From a virus, in IMG/VR virus record IMGVR_UViG_3300011116_000632, positions 1 through 20,069 of that record: a stretch of DNA of 20,069 nt, one strand, 5' to 3'. Positions 1-7,163 of this stretch are shown piece by piece. How positions within the stretch are numbered: position 1 is the stretch's first letter; the number at the start of each line of letters is the position of its first letter. A program made the translations under genes and the position numbers. Below the pieces are notes generated by a model. The model did not search any database and was not told the DNA's origin. It was given only the letters and a program-made list of their open reading frames with translations.

Positions 1-35
1 CTTGTTTAGCGGTCCCTCATTATTTAAGTTATTCG

Positions 36-341
36 TTATTTCCTCTGTTTACTCTGCTTTTGCGTGGGAGGGGGTAGGTATGATTGTAGTCTGTTTACAA
101 TCAATTGGGAATAGCCTGCTATATCTGCCCAATGGTCTATGTGTTTAGGGTTGCCATGCACTATACGAGCTATCTTGGTGCATATTACATCAAGAGATTC
201 CATCATGTCGTTATCTAGCCATTTATCCTGATCGTTGAGTGATGCTTTAAATACTAATTTTAGCATCTGAGCAGTATCAGCTAGTTTATGAAAGTCCTCT
301 GATTTTGCGTGAGTATTATCTCTATCTTTGATTATGTCCAT
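36..341 (-). CDS. DUF6378-like conserved phage protein
   Basis: A 101-aa soluble protein. The central block RDNTHAKSEDFHKLADTAQ and the later stretch ICTKIARIVHGNPKHIDHWA with DIAGYSQL match what I recall of the phage family DUF6378, whose function is not known. A longer reading begins at a GTG at 416 that overlaps the stop of the M15 peptidase gene, but it has no ribosome-binding site. The ATG at 341 follows AGAGAGGATAGT, a strong site with good spacing, and gives the usual family N-terminus, so I chose it. It is the last gene of the leftward block; bases 1-35 hold no further gene that I can see. Confidence 0.75.
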   Translation of the reverse strand: MDIIKDRDNTHAKSEDFHKLADTAQMLKLVFKASLNDQDKWLDNDMMESLDVICTKIARIVHGNPKHIDHWADIAGYSQLIVNRLQSYLPPPTQKQSKQRK

Positions 342-412
342 ACTATCCTCTCTTATATTATATATGCCTACATTTTCCTCAATACTAGCAGTTAAGTGAT
401 GTAGGACTTGGT

Positions 413-877
413 TCACATTGCGAATACTGTGTTATCTACTTTGCTCATATATGGTCGAGTGCCTGACTTATCTATAATGAGTGCCTGTTTGCGTGGTTTT
501 GTTTGCTCGTCTTTAGGTATGCTTATATGCACCCAGCTATCAAACTCTCTAATTACTTGATCATATTCAATCTTACTATTAACAATACGATTAACAATGT
601 CATTAGGTGTCATGCCTGATACTTTGATGTCAGCAGCACAACCGATGCAATGTTGTGATGTAGGTTTGCTACCTACCATAGAATTAATCTTAACACTGCG
701 ATAAGCAGAATTAACGAGAATAGGTTTAGACAATACTGATCGAACTTGCTCCAATACATTGGCGAGCCTTGTAAGATTAGGAATAATATCAGCAGGGGCA
801 GAATTATCGATATTATGTTGAATAGCAATATCACTCTTGGTCAATTCCTCAAGTGTAAAATGTTCTGTTAATTTCAA
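413..877 (-). CDS. M15-family peptidase, probable endolysin
   Basis: A 154-aa protein of the Peptidase_M15_3 / D-Ala-D-Ala carboxypeptidase type, a zinc peptidase that cuts peptidoglycan cross-bridges. The metal ligands are visible: H76 and D83 in SQHCIGCAADI and H117 in SWVHIS. The NSAYRS motif at residues 56-61 is also typical. No signal peptide is seen, so export would need a holin, and the gene directly upstream encodes one. Translation appears to begin at a TTG at 877, preceded by AAAGGTG at suitable spacing; this TTG overlaps the holin stop codon (TTGA). Peptidoglycan role is inferred from family and neighbour. Confidence 0.88.
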   Translation of the reverse strand: MKLTEHFTLEELTKSDIAIQHNIDNSAPADIIPNLTRLANVLEQVRSVLSKPILVNSAYRSVKINSMVGSKPTSQHCIGCAADIKVSGMTPNDIVNRIVNSKIEYDQVIREFDSWVHISIPKDEQTKPRKQALIIDKSGTRPYMSKVDNTVFAM

Positions 878-1269
878 GAAACACCTTTCATTTTTTCGTA
901 TGTTCTCATGCCACCTAATCCTAATAAACCACCGAGAGCATACATAAGAGATTGCATATCAAATGCGATGTTAATAGCTGAATGTCCGAATAAAACAATA
1001 ATCCAATTAAGAATAGGAAAAATAACGAAATGTAATGAGAATGCCGTTCCACAAGTCCACCCAATAAATGGTCGCCAGCCTGATTTAAAAATATTATCTG
1101 ATTGAGCTTCTATGGCGTTTACTTTGATTTGCTCAATAGCTAATTGAAATTCATTAGATTGTAAAGCTGATTGCAAAGCTTCTTGAGCTTCTGCTCTTTT
1201 ATTTTTATCAGGAATAACCCTGTCTAAAACTGTTCCTATTGTTCCGAGTATCGTATCTATAATTGCCAT
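874..1269 (-). CDS. 3TM-type holin
   Basis: A 131-aa membrane protein of the 'holin of 3TMs, gene transfer release' type. The diagnostic block SGWRPFIGWTCGTAF lies at about residues 62-76, followed by hydrophobic segments at about 72-95 and 100-122. The N-terminal 60 residues are charged and helical (IPDKNKRAEAQEALQSAL). Holins of this family form the inner-membrane lesion that lets the endolysin reach the cell wall. Its stop overlaps the TTG start of the M15 peptidase, a normal holin-endolysin pairing. The start ATG directly abuts the stop of the SprT-like gene. Confidence 0.85.
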   Translation of the reverse strand: MAIIDTILGTIGTVLDRVIPDKNKRAEAQEALQSALQSNEFQLAIEQIKVNAIEAQSDNIFKSGWRPFIGWTCGTAFSLHFVIFPILNWIIVLFGHSAINIAFDMQSLMYALGGLLGLGGMRTYEKMKGVS

Positions 1270-1623
1270 TTAAAATCCTTCAATATCAAGATTATACACC
1301 TCACACACTATTTTTGCATACTTTTCAAATCTTTTTCCATGTTGGTCGAAGTCTTTGTATTTATTATACCAAAGCATACAATGAATCATCTCATGTAACA
1401 TAGTCTGTGATATTTGGTCCCATGTTTCACAACTTCTATCTATTTTAATGACTGGCGGGTCATTTATAAACCACCCAAAAGCTTCGCCATCGCTAACTAC
1501 CTGAAATGTAACTTTATGGGCAGCAGGCATCCTGTATTCGTTAAAAGGCGGTAAAGATAAAAATGCCCTATATAATTTGCGTAGATTCTGTTTGGTTAGT
1601 AACTTTGTAGCCATAGTCCGCAT
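1270..1623 (-). CDS. SprT-like zinc metalloprotease domain protein
   Basis: A 117-aa protein with the zinc-protease signature HEMIH at residues 77-81 and a third likely ligand H95 in DFDQHGKRF, the arrangement of SprT-like proteins. The substrate is unknown. Phage members are small and often sit near terminase or lysis genes. The start is uncertain: ATG at 1623 has no clear ribosome site, and a second ATG at 1614 (fourth residue) is equally possible. The 5' end overlaps the HNH nuclease gene by 56 bases in another frame, longer than the other overlaps in this block. Confidence 0.75.
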   Translation of the reverse strand: MRTMATKLLTKQNLRKLYRAFLSLPPFNEYRMPAAHKVTFQVVSDGEAFGWFINDPPVIKIDRSCETWDQISQTMLHEMIHCMLWYNKYKDFDQHGKRFEKYAKIVCEVYNLDIEGF

Positions 1624-2008
1624 CCGTATATTTAATTATTCCATTTCCGGTGTAATGGAGGTAAACACCTGCACTTTCCTCTTGTGTTTTATTGGTGTGG
1701 CACGGAGCGCATAGGCTTTGAAATATATTATTCTTAAATTTTGAATTATCCTGTCTGTGTGGGAATACATGGTCTATATGTTCTGCTGGGACCACTTTTC
1801 CGTTTAATAAACAACAAGCACATAATGGTTGTTTGCTTAATTGAATCTGTCTTTGCTTTTTCCAAAAGGCAGTAGAATATAGCTCATTATTCTTTTTGCC
1901 TTTATCTGTCTGTCCGCCACCATGTTGTTCGCAGAATGTTGAACGCCATGTTTTATCGTTTTTACAACCTAATTCCCTGCATTTTGTGCTTTGAGGAATA
2001 CTAGGCAT
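1568..2008 (-). CDS. HNH endonuclease
   Basis: A 146-aa protein with a complete HNH nuclease core: zinc cysteines C63/C66 and C100/C103, the catalytic HIDH segment at residues 77-80, N94, and H104. A second possible zinc site (C10, C15, C26, H29) lies near the N-terminus. HNH proteins of this type in tailed phages commonly assist genome packaging near terminase or act as free-standing nucleases; which applies here is not shown, since no terminase is in the window. The start codon lies one base from the stop of the oxygenase gene. Confidence 0.85.
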   Translation of the reverse strand: MPSIPQSTKCRELGCKNDKTWRSTFCEQHGGGQTDKGKKNNELYSTAFWKKQRQIQLSKQPLCACCLLNGKVVPAEHIDHVFPHRQDNSKFKNNIFQSLCAPCHTNKTQEESAGVYLHYTGNGIIKYTDADYGYKVTNQTESTQII

Positions 2009-2009
2009 T

Positions 2010-2810
2010 TTACCAGTGATTGTTAAAAGCTTTAAGTGGATAAAATACTAAAGTGTTACGATAACCGCCCTCTTTAAGTGGTATAATCGGCGTTACTCCA
2101 TGAACATTTCGCCAAGCAGGATAAACTAACATGGAATTATCCGCACTATCTACAGTCGCATTATAATCAGGAACTGTTGTATTGCCGCCTTTAGCATTAC
2201 TACGCTTTGCGATAATAACATTACAACACCCCTCAAGATTACCGCCATCCCTATGATAATCAGCAGCGATATTAAAATTAGAAATGCTAGAGGTAAATAA
2301 ACGACCAAATCTAAAACGTGGCGGAACATTTTCCTCGATTGTTTGTAATTGTTTTTCATATATTGTAGGTGCTAATTCCTTAATGACTTCTTCTGCTTCT
2401 GTGCAAGCAAGCAGCATGGCTTTGATAAATGTTTGAGCTGATTCAACTTCATGAATTCTTGACATTCTTGGGTAATTCATACGCATATGTGGTCTTGGTG
2501 CGCAACTGCCGATAATAGTGCTCCATTGTGCTACATGGCTTCTACCTGCTGCTTTTAATTTGTCTGCATACCATTTGCTTCTAGCTGGTCCTCTATCCAT
2601 CATTTCTTTTGGCACTCGGTCAGATAAAAATTCAGCATTAGCTATTTCTACTAATTGTTCTAATTTTTTAGGCACTTTCTTAAGGTAAAATCCGATAGGC
2701 TCACCCTCATCGTAAAATATAGTGTCCTCTTTTACATTAGGCTCTAAATTTTCACATTTATCACCAATCTTGATATTGTGTTCTACTTTTATCAAATCTA
2801 ATCTATTCAT
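2010..2810 (-). CDS. 2OG-Fe(II) dioxygenase-like protein
   Basis: A 266-aa protein whose last 90 residues carry the facial triad of 2-oxoglutarate/iron oxygenases: H186 and D188 in DYHRDGG, H237 in WRNVHGVTP, and R251 in GGYRNTLVFYPL as the likely 2OG-binding arginine. The spacing (HxD to H 51 residues, H to R 14) fits double-stranded beta-helix hydroxylases, including the TET/JBP branch that oxidises thymine or 5-methylcytosine, but I cannot assign that branch from motifs alone. The N-terminal 160 residues are unrecognised. It overlaps the HAD gene upstream by 8 bases, and a glycosyltransferase precedes that, so a modification pathway is a reasonable inference. The substrate could be DNA, protein or a small molecule. 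Confidence 0.72.
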   Translation of the reverse strand: MNRLDLIKVEHNIKIGDKCENLEPNVKEDTIFYDEGEPIGFYLKKVPKKLEQLVEIANAEFLSDRVPKEMMDRGPARSKWYADKLKAAGRSHVAQWSTIIGSCAPRPHMRMNYPRMSRIHEVESAQTFIKAMLLACTEAEEVIKELAPTIYEKQLQTIEENVPPRFRFGRLFTSSISNFNIAADYHRDGGNLEGCCNVIIAKRSNAKGGNTTVPDYNATVDSADNSMLVYPAWRNVHGVTPIIPLKEGGYRNTLVFYPLKAFNNHW

Positions 2811-3252
2811 ATAATATTGGCTCTGCCATTCCTTTTTCCCAAAAATATAATTCTATAAAAGATGGAAGTTGTTTCTTTAATCCTTTTAATACTGTTTTGT
2901 TATCTTCGTAATGCCTTTTTACATTTAAGCGTAGGATTGTGTTCGCTTTAAAATTAACCACATTCTCGATGTTTCTTGATTCTTTTAGCAAATGAAAACT
3001 TAACACTCTGCCTGGGTAATATTTTTTAAGCCAGTAATTCGTTATCTTTAAAATTGTTTCTTCGTTTTTACGAGCAGAGATAGCGTGAAAAGTTTCCTCT
3101 TGTGGATTTAATAATGGCTTGGCTTCCATATACCAACTCAAAAGAAAGTTTTTCCTATTCTTCCTTTCATCGCCTTTCATTTTACCCCACTTCTTATTGC
3201 TTGGTGGCGGTTGCTCTGCTAATACTCCGTCAATATCGTAAGACACTATCAT
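2803..3252 (-). CDS. HAD-superfamily phosphatase-like protein
   Basis: A 149-aa protein with all four HAD motifs in order: DIDGVL (D6, D8; nucleophile and acid/base), S59 in ISARK, K102 in NFKANTI, and the acidic pair E116/D117 in HYEDN. These enzymes transfer or remove phosphate from small molecules, sugars or nucleotides. No cap domain is obvious and the protein is short, resembling phage nucleotidase-like HADs. It shares four-base overlaps with its neighbours and lies between a glycosyltransferase and an oxygenase, so the three products may act in one pathway. The substrate is not deducible. Confidence 0.78.
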   Translation of the reverse strand: MIVSYDIDGVLAEQPPPSNKKWGKMKGDERKNRKNFLLSWYMEAKPLLNPQEETFHAISARKNEETILKITNYWLKKYYPGRVLSFHLLKESRNIENVVNFKANTILRLNVKRHYEDNKTVLKGLKKQLPSFIELYFWEKGMAEPILYE

Positions 3253-4232
3253 AATTTAATTGGGTCTTGCGTTGGCATCTTTTCTAATACTTCTTTTTGT
3301 TTTTGCCAAATAGATTTGCGTAAATCATAAGAAGCATTGGCATATAATTCAATATCTTTAATTGTTTTTATTTCTTGACACCAATCAAGTCCTTCATTAA
3401 CTTTTGGTGCGAATACGGGTATTCCTGCATATAGGGCATGATAAGCTCTACCTGTTCGCCAACCTGTTGATCTGTGTTTGTCATCACATATTGCAAGGCA
3501 GCCTGCAAAGTTTTGATAAAATTGACGCCTATTTCTTTGTTGCGGTATATCCATAATGCTAATACCTGCATACTTTTTCCATTCGATATCTTTTCCTGAT
3601 ATTTGTAGATATTTGCTATCTATAAATTCGTCAAAGTATTTTGTCCTGCCGTTAGGTCTGCCGATATAAACTAATTTTTTATATTGCCCATCGTGAAAAC
3701 TGGAAAATTCTGTATTGGCTTTCATATTGTAATCCACCACTTTACAACCTGCAGGTGCTTTCAATATCTGTTTTACAACTTCAGGATTAGTAGCGTTTGC
3801 TAGTATCGTCCAGCGTGACCAATCCTCATCAGGAAGTAATTTCCAAATAAATGCTAAATCAGGGTCATCAATAATAAATAATATTCTGCCTTGATGAGCT
3901 TTTATAAATGCGAGAGTTTCGTCCCAATATTTTTTATAAAATTGTAAATTAGTTCCGCCAAATTCAAGCATCAATATATCGCATTTTTGATACACGCTAT
4001 ATGATTTGTAACCTTGTTCTTTGGTAATGTCAGTTCCTTGAGAAAAAGGAACAATACGATAATTTAAAGCAAATAGATTTTTAAATAGTGCAGTGCGTTT
4101 CTCTACCCATGCGCCCCTTACACCATCTTCACGACTGGTTAATCCAACTTTGCCTGATACTCGGCGATAACCAATCTTTGGTCCAGTATTCTTATAATTG
4201 GCTAAATTAAACCAATTAAGCTCTGTAATCAT
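3249..4232 (-). CDS. Glycosyltransferase-like protein, GT-B type
   Basis: A 327-aa protein that looks like a GT-B glycosyltransferase. The C-terminal half begins with a beta strand and loop KLVYIGRPNGRT (about residues 186-197), followed by a donor-site-like region STGWRTGRAYHALYAGIPVFAP (residues 255-276), where an invariant-looking arginine and the G-x-P-V-F turn are typical. The N-terminal half has a Rossmann-like core with CDILMLEFGG and ILFIIDDPD. No signal peptide or membrane segment is seen. The acceptor could be modified DNA bases, a virion protein or a host glycan. Its start overlaps the ParB gene stop by four bases. Confidence 0.62.
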   Translation of the reverse strand: MITELNWFNLANYKNTGPKIGYRRVSGKVGLTSREDGVRGAWVEKRTALFKNLFALNYRIVPFSQGTDITKEQGYKSYSVYQKCDILMLEFGGTNLQFYKKYWDETLAFIKAHQGRILFIIDDPDLAFIWKLLPDEDWSRWTILANATNPEVVKQILKAPAGCKVVDYNMKANTEFSSFHDGQYKKLVYIGRPNGRTKYFDEFIDSKYLQISGKDIEWKKYAGISIMDIPQQRNRRQFYQNFAGCLAICDDKHRSTGWRTGRAYHALYAGIPVFAPKVNEGLDWCQEIKTIKDIELYANASYDLRKSIWQKQKEVLEKMPTQDPIKL

Positions 4233-4822
4233 AGTCTATCTTTTTCTTGTCTTAAGAATTGTAATATCATGTATCCTACATAGGCATCTTGCTCTCGCCA
4301 AAATTTAATTAACTCTTGAGCTTCTGCGAAATGGTCGGGCTCAAATTCAATTTGTATAGCCCTACGCACACCTTGAGCCATATCATCTAATTGTTGTTCG
4401 ATTTTATGTTCGTCTAAAATTGAATAATCAATTTCTTTTACTTGTAATTCTGATGGGTCAAAAGCGAGAACGCTAATATCAAAATCATTTAATTTTAATT
4501 TATCAATTTCGTTTAATAACATTTGCTCGTCCCATTCAGCATTCAAAGCAATTTTATTGTCAGCAATAACGAATGCTCTTTTCTGATCTTCAGACATATC
4601 AGAAGCATCTATCGTTGGAACTTCTGTCATTCCTAATTCTTTTGCAGCTTCTACTCGACCATGACCTGCTAAAATTGTTTGACCATCTACAATCACAGGA
4701 TTACGAAAGCCAAATTCTTTGATTGATGCAGCTATTTGGCTTATTTGATATTCGTTATGAATACGACTATTTTGTTCGTATGGGTTTAAATCTTTTATCT
4801 TTTTATATTCTATCTTCAGCAT
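4229..4822 (-). CDS. ParB N-terminal domain protein
   Basis: A 197-aa protein with a ParB/Srx-like N-terminal domain at residues 1-95. The signature NPVIVDGQTILAGHGRVEAA contains the G-H-G-R nucleotide-binding box at 53-56, and an ADNKIAL segment follows. This is the form usually fused to or found beside phage DNA adenine methyltransferases, but no methyltransferase is in the window; the C-terminal 100 residues are acidic and unrecognised. It probably does not partition DNA, as no ParA is present. ParB-domain proteins can act as CTPases, nucleases or nucleotide-modifying enzymes. ATG at 4822 is preceded by AAGGAACG. Confidence 0.8.
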   Translation of the reverse strand: MLKIEYKKIKDLNPYEQNSRIHNEYQISQIAASIKEFGFRNPVIVDGQTILAGHGRVEAAKELGMTEVPTIDASDMSEDQKRAFVIADNKIALNAEWDEQMLLNEIDKLKLNDFDISVLAFDPSELQVKEIDYSILDEHKIEQQLDDMAQGVRRAIQIEFEPDHFAEAQELIKFWREQDAYVGYMILQFLRQEKDRL

Positions 4823-4830
4823 ATCGTTCC

Positions 4831-5235
4831 TTATTTTAAAAATGTTAATTTATACATCGTAGATTCTACTAAATTGATTAATGTATCTACTTCATTCTGT
4901 AAAGAAGTGTATGGTCCTACTACGGCTCTGTTATCTACAATAAAATCACGAATAGATTTGACTTCTTCTAATGCGTTAGATTTAGGTGCGTCATACATAG
5001 CTGGGTAATCAATAATTGTTTGATATGCACCTTGATAGCCCTCTACTATTGAATCAATAGCATCGGGCAATCCCTCATAATAATGTTGCAATGCTTTGTG
5101 TTCTGCGTAGGATTTCGTCTGTAAATGTAATATATGGCCATTTGTAGATGCGTTCAGTAATTTCATAAAGAATTCACCGATTGTTACTACCGGAACTGGC
5201 ATTTCTGCCTCATTGATAGAATAGATTTTTTTCAT
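4831..5235 (-). CDS. DUF5856-like phage protein
   Basis: A 134-aa protein. The segment HILHLQTKSYAEHKALQHYYEGL with a following IVEGYQGAYQ is a pattern I recognise from marine and freshwater phage proteins placed in DUF5856, predicted to be a helical bundle resembling Dps/ferritin. The function is unknown. No membrane segment is present. The ATG at 5235 is preceded by AAAAGGGGCAATT, a good ribosome-binding site. Confidence 0.6.
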   Translation of the reverse strand: MKKIYSINEAEMPVPVVTIGEFFMKLLNASTNGHILHLQTKSYAEHKALQHYYEGLPDAIDSIVEGYQGAYQTIIDYPAMYDAPKSNALEEVKSIRDFIVDNRAVVGPYTSLQNEVDTLINLVESTMYKLTFLK

Positions 5236-5249
5236 AATTGCCCCTTTTG

Positions 5250-5543
5250 CTACATTTTAACATCTAAATAGTGATTCTCAAACAACCAACCGATAGTTTT
5301 TCTATGAGCTTCTTCCCATAATTCCATTTTGCCAGCTTTGTCGAACTTTGAGCCCTCGTCTATTTGAGTATGGTGGAAGTGGCACAAGTAAGCAATGCGG
5401 TAGTCATTAGCTTTAATACCTGTGCCTTTTCCATCTTTAATCTGATTGCTATGAGCCGCAACAACAGTCCCATCTTTTTTGCCACATAACATGCAAGGTG
5501 CATATTGAGCAATTTTTAATATATTTTTATTTCTGTAAGTCAT
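5250..5543 (-). CDS. YbcO/DUF1364-like nuclease
   Basis: A 97-aa zinc protein: CMLCGKKDGTVVAAHSNQ near residues 17-34, then CHFHHTQID at about 54-62. This C-x2-C ... AH ... CxxHH layout, with a G-x-G-x-K loop, is that of the YbcO/DUF1364 small nucleases, which in lambdoid phages lie beside ninB and act in recombination. Here too the gene sits directly after ninB, with its ATG overlapping the ninB stop (TAATG). Nuclease activity is inferred from family; an HNH-like reading of the same motifs is the main alternative. Confidence 0.72.
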   Translation of the reverse strand: MTYRNKNILKIAQYAPCMLCGKKDGTVVAAHSNQIKDGKGTGIKANDYRIAYLCHFHHTQIDEGSKFDKAGKMELWEEAHRKTIGWLFENHYLDVKM

Positions 5544-5893
5544 TACCAGCTAAATCCTAATTCTGAAGCTGCCCACATTTCAATTTTTTCTTGATAGTCG
5601 GTCATTTCCTCGACTGTCAATTTCGTTGTGCTTTTTAATACTTCGTAAGATTCGCCGTTGATTATTCGTTCGGTGCGTAAAAATTTGTATTTCATCATTT
5701 TGTGAATATCGTCTTGAGTGTATCCAAGATAATCACCTATGGCTTTGTATAAAGTCCATAATCGGTCATTCTGTTCGTTTGAGCGAACTTCTTTATTTTC
5801 CGTAAGAGTTACTTTCCATTTCTTTGTGAAGTCGAGCGATTCTAACTTCTCTATCAGGAACGGCAGGTTTTGTTTTGTGATAATCCATTGCAT
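5543..5893 (-). CDS. ninB: NinB recombination protein
   Basis: A 116-aa protein matching phage NinB (lambda Orf), a recombination mediator that binds single-stranded DNA. The core KWKVTLTENKEVRSNEQNDRLW followed by a helical region with DDIHKMMKYKFL is characteristic. The length is slightly below the usual 140-150 aa, and the C-terminus ends soon after the EMWAASELG helix. The ATG at 5893 is preceded by AAGAGGCTAAAGATT. The gene overlaps the upstream gene by 101 bases in a different frame. The neighbouring YbcO-like nuclease supports a recombination role. Confidence 0.85.
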   Translation of the reverse strand: MQWIITKQNLPFLIEKLESLDFTKKWKVTLTENKEVRSNEQNDRLWTLYKAIGDYLGYTQDDIHKMMKYKFLRTERIINGESYEVLKSTTKLTVEEMTDYQEKIEMWAASELGFSW

Positions 5894-6053
5894 AATCTTT
5901 AGCCTCTTGTGGTGTATTAAAAACTTTTATGAAATGATTTGGCAATTCCCATAAACCATATTTTGCGTTATCCGCAATAATGTATTTAGCAATCGCATAA
6001 CCATCTGCAGTAATCGCATATTTGCTATGCTTTTTCCATTTGAATTCTGACAT
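5793..6053 (-). CDS. Hypothetical protein, 86 aa
   Basis: Not recognised. An 86-aa basic protein containing the segments SKYAITADGYAIAKYIIADN and NTPQEAKDYAMDYHK. The first 50 residues have the alternating pattern of a small beta-rich domain; the C-terminal 33 residues overlap the start of ninB in another frame and may be constrained by it. It also overlaps the upstream gene by 29 bases. The ribosome-binding site is weak. Its strand and place in an unbroken chain of overlapping genes support it as real. Confidence 0.55.
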   Translation of the reverse strand: MSEFKWKKHSKYAITADGYAIAKYIIADNAKYGLWELPNHFIKVFNTPQEAKDYAMDYHKTKPAVPDREVRIARLHKEMESNSYGK

Positions 6054-6468
6054 TCGGCGATTCTAACGCTTCTTTAGCAAAACGCCTAGCAATTTCAGGG
6101 TAATCTTTTGGGTTTGCTATAATTCTTTTTGCCCAGGCTTTCATATCCGTAGTTGGTTTTGCCACCTTTTCTATCGTTTCTAACATTTTATCAGCAAACG
6201 CCTTGTTCTCATCTTTTGATAATTTAGGTGCTGGTAATTGTGTATATTGAACGGGTTCAGGTATCAATCGAATTATGTCTGCTGGGCTAGGTGCTGATGT
6301 ATATTTTGTAGAATAAGTATCAAAAGCTTTGCATACATCTTTAAATTCATATCTCTGCAATTTTGAATACCAAATTCTCACAGTGTTTATATCCATCGCA
6401 GGCAAGTTATATAAAGCCATCATTGAATTAACTGCGCCCATAAATCCTATCTTATCTCTATCGTTCAT
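6025..6468 (-). CDS. Replicative helicase loader/inhibitor-like protein
   Basis: A 147-aa helical protein. Residues 1-65 resemble the N-terminal domain of phage helicase-loader proteins (G39P-type): a helix with FMGAVNSMMALYNLPAMD, then VRIWYSKLQRYEFKDVCKAFDTY, then SAPSPADIIRLIP. These load or hold back the DnaB-like helicase. The rest is charged and low in similarity. The assignment fits the nearby DUF1376-type initiator, but no helicase is in the window. Its ATG overlaps the upstream stop as TAATG. Confidence 0.6.
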   Translation of the reverse strand: MNDRDKIGFMGAVNSMMALYNLPAMDINTVRIWYSKLQRYEFKDVCKAFDTYSTKYTSAPSPADIIRLIPEPVQYTQLPAPKLSKDENKAFADKMLETIEKVAKPTTDMKAWAKRIIANPKDYPEIARRFAKEALESPNVRIQMEKA

Positions 6469-6644
6469 TAATAAGGTGCCTCTTCGTATAAATTAAATAT
6501 ATTTTCTTTTGGCGGTTTTGGTAAAACTTTAATTACATGTTTCGGTCTTGTTGATATATAAACTTCTGCTTCATGTTTTGTGCGAAATCTACGAATAGGT
6601 TCGCCAAAATCATCAAATACTAAATATCTAAATAAAATTTCCAT
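6468..6644 (-). CDS. Hypothetical protein, 58 aa
   Basis: Not recognised. A 58-aa protein starting MEILFRYLVFDDFGEPIRRF and including a KHEAEVYISTRP segment, the kind of small alpha/beta protein common in phage early blocks. A longer reading begins at a TTG 45 bases upstream, but the ATG at 6644 follows GAGAG and overlaps the stop of the 32-aa gene (TAATG), so the shorter form is preferred. Confidence 0.6.
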   Translation of the reverse strand: MEILFRYLVFDDFGEPIRRFRTKHEAEVYISTRPKHVIKVLPKPPKENIFNLYEEAPY

Positions 6645-6742
6645 TAAACTCTCGAATAAATAAAAATACAGGCAAAAATCAAATACCAAATAGCCCCTGC
6701 GTCATGTATATAAAAATTAAACAAAACTAAAAGAGCTAGCAT
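6644..6742 (-). CDS. Small membrane peptide, 32 aa
   Basis: A 32-aa open frame with two hydrophobic stretches around a central polar turn (MLALLVLFNFYIHDAG, then IWYLIFACIFIYSRV). It starts with an ATG that overlaps the stop of the preceding gene and ends with a stop that overlaps the next ATG, both as TAATG. This exact stop-start chaining on both sides is the main evidence that it is translated, by coupling. The function is unknown; a small membrane-active or holin-like role is only a guess. Confidence 0.5.
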   Translation of the reverse strand: MLALLVLFNFYIHDAGAIWYLIFACIFIYSRV

Positions 6743-6930
6743 TAACTATTCCTTAAAAACATTACTTCCATGATTACACTTAACCCCATCAATAAACCAA
6801 TTATACCGCCACCAATTAAAATTAAAGTGATGTAGTAAATTATTTTTTCAATTATTGATATCGGTCCAAACATGATATAAAACCATTCCCACAGTAACCA
6901 CAATACACAACCAAAGAATAGTCCCAACAA
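6742..6930 (-). CDS. Small two-helix membrane protein, 62 aa
   Basis: A 62-aa membrane protein with hydrophobic segments at about residues 3-22 and 28-55 (glycine-rich LILIGGGIIGLLMGLSVIM). The start is a TTG at 6930 preceded by TAGGAGCAAAAA, a good ribosome site, which overrides the lack of an ATG; a second TTG follows directly. The function is unknown. It heads a chain of TAATG-coupled genes. Confidence 0.6.
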   Translation of the reverse strand: MLGLFFGCVLWLLWEWFYIMFGPISIIEKIIYYITLILIGGGIIGLLMGLSVIMEVMFLRNS

Positions 6931-6945
6931 TTTTTGCTCCTAAAA

Positions 6946-7119
6946 TTAAAAATTCCATCGAATGTTGTTCACAATTTTAGAGATTGCGCCTTGAGTTACA
7001 TTATATTTTTTAGCAATATCTACTTGTCGCATATCTTTTATTGCTCTGATTTCGTAAATTTCTCGCATGGTTAATTTTGCGAGTGGGTGATTCTGACCTT
7101 TTGTTGTAGAAAATTTCAT
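6946..7119 (-). CDS. Small helix-turn-helix protein, 57 aa
   Basis: A 57-aa basic protein. After LAKLTMREIYEIRAIKD comes MRQVDIAKKYNVTQGAISKI, a clear helix-turn-helix: first helix with VDIAKKY, the turn NVT, and recognition helix QGAISKIVNNIRW. The same module occurs alone or as the C-terminal DNA-binding part of HNH homing endonucleases; here it stands alone. It could be a small transcription regulator or a remnant of a homing nuclease. The ATG at 7119 is preceded by AAGAGGATATT. Confidence 0.72.
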   Translation of the reverse strand: MKFSTTKGQNHPLAKLTMREIYEIRAIKDMRQVDIAKKYNVTQGAISKIVNNIRWNF

Positions 7120-7140
7120 AATATCCTCTTGTTTTATTGA

Positions 7141-7157
7141 GGCGTCACGAGGACGCC
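7141..7157. repeat. Perfect inverted repeat (hairpin) between genes
   Basis: GGCGTC, a five-base loop ACGAG, and GACGCC form a six-base-pair GC-rich stem just downstream of the cell-wall hydrolase stop and just upstream of the HTH gene. No run of T follows on the minus strand, so it is not a standard terminator. It may stop or pause polymerase weakly, protect RNA ends, or be an operator. Confidence 0.6.
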
Positions 7158-7163
7158 CCTGTC

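Noticed and set aside
1-35. A further gene at the left edge
   Set aside because: Only a four-codon frame starts here on the minus strand; the next gene presumably begins beyond the window.
908-1105. 65-aa plus-strand frame
   Set aside because: It lies antisense within the 3TM holin gene, which has a recognised family pattern.
2150-2359. 69-aa hydrophobic frame resembling a membrane protein
   Set aside because: It lies wholly inside the oxygenase gene on the same strand in another frame, over the catalytic motif region, and has no ribosome site.
4229-4822. Plasmid-type partition gene
   Set aside because: Only the ParB N-terminal domain is present, with no ParA or centromere-like repeats; a phage ParB/Srx-fold enzyme is a better reading.
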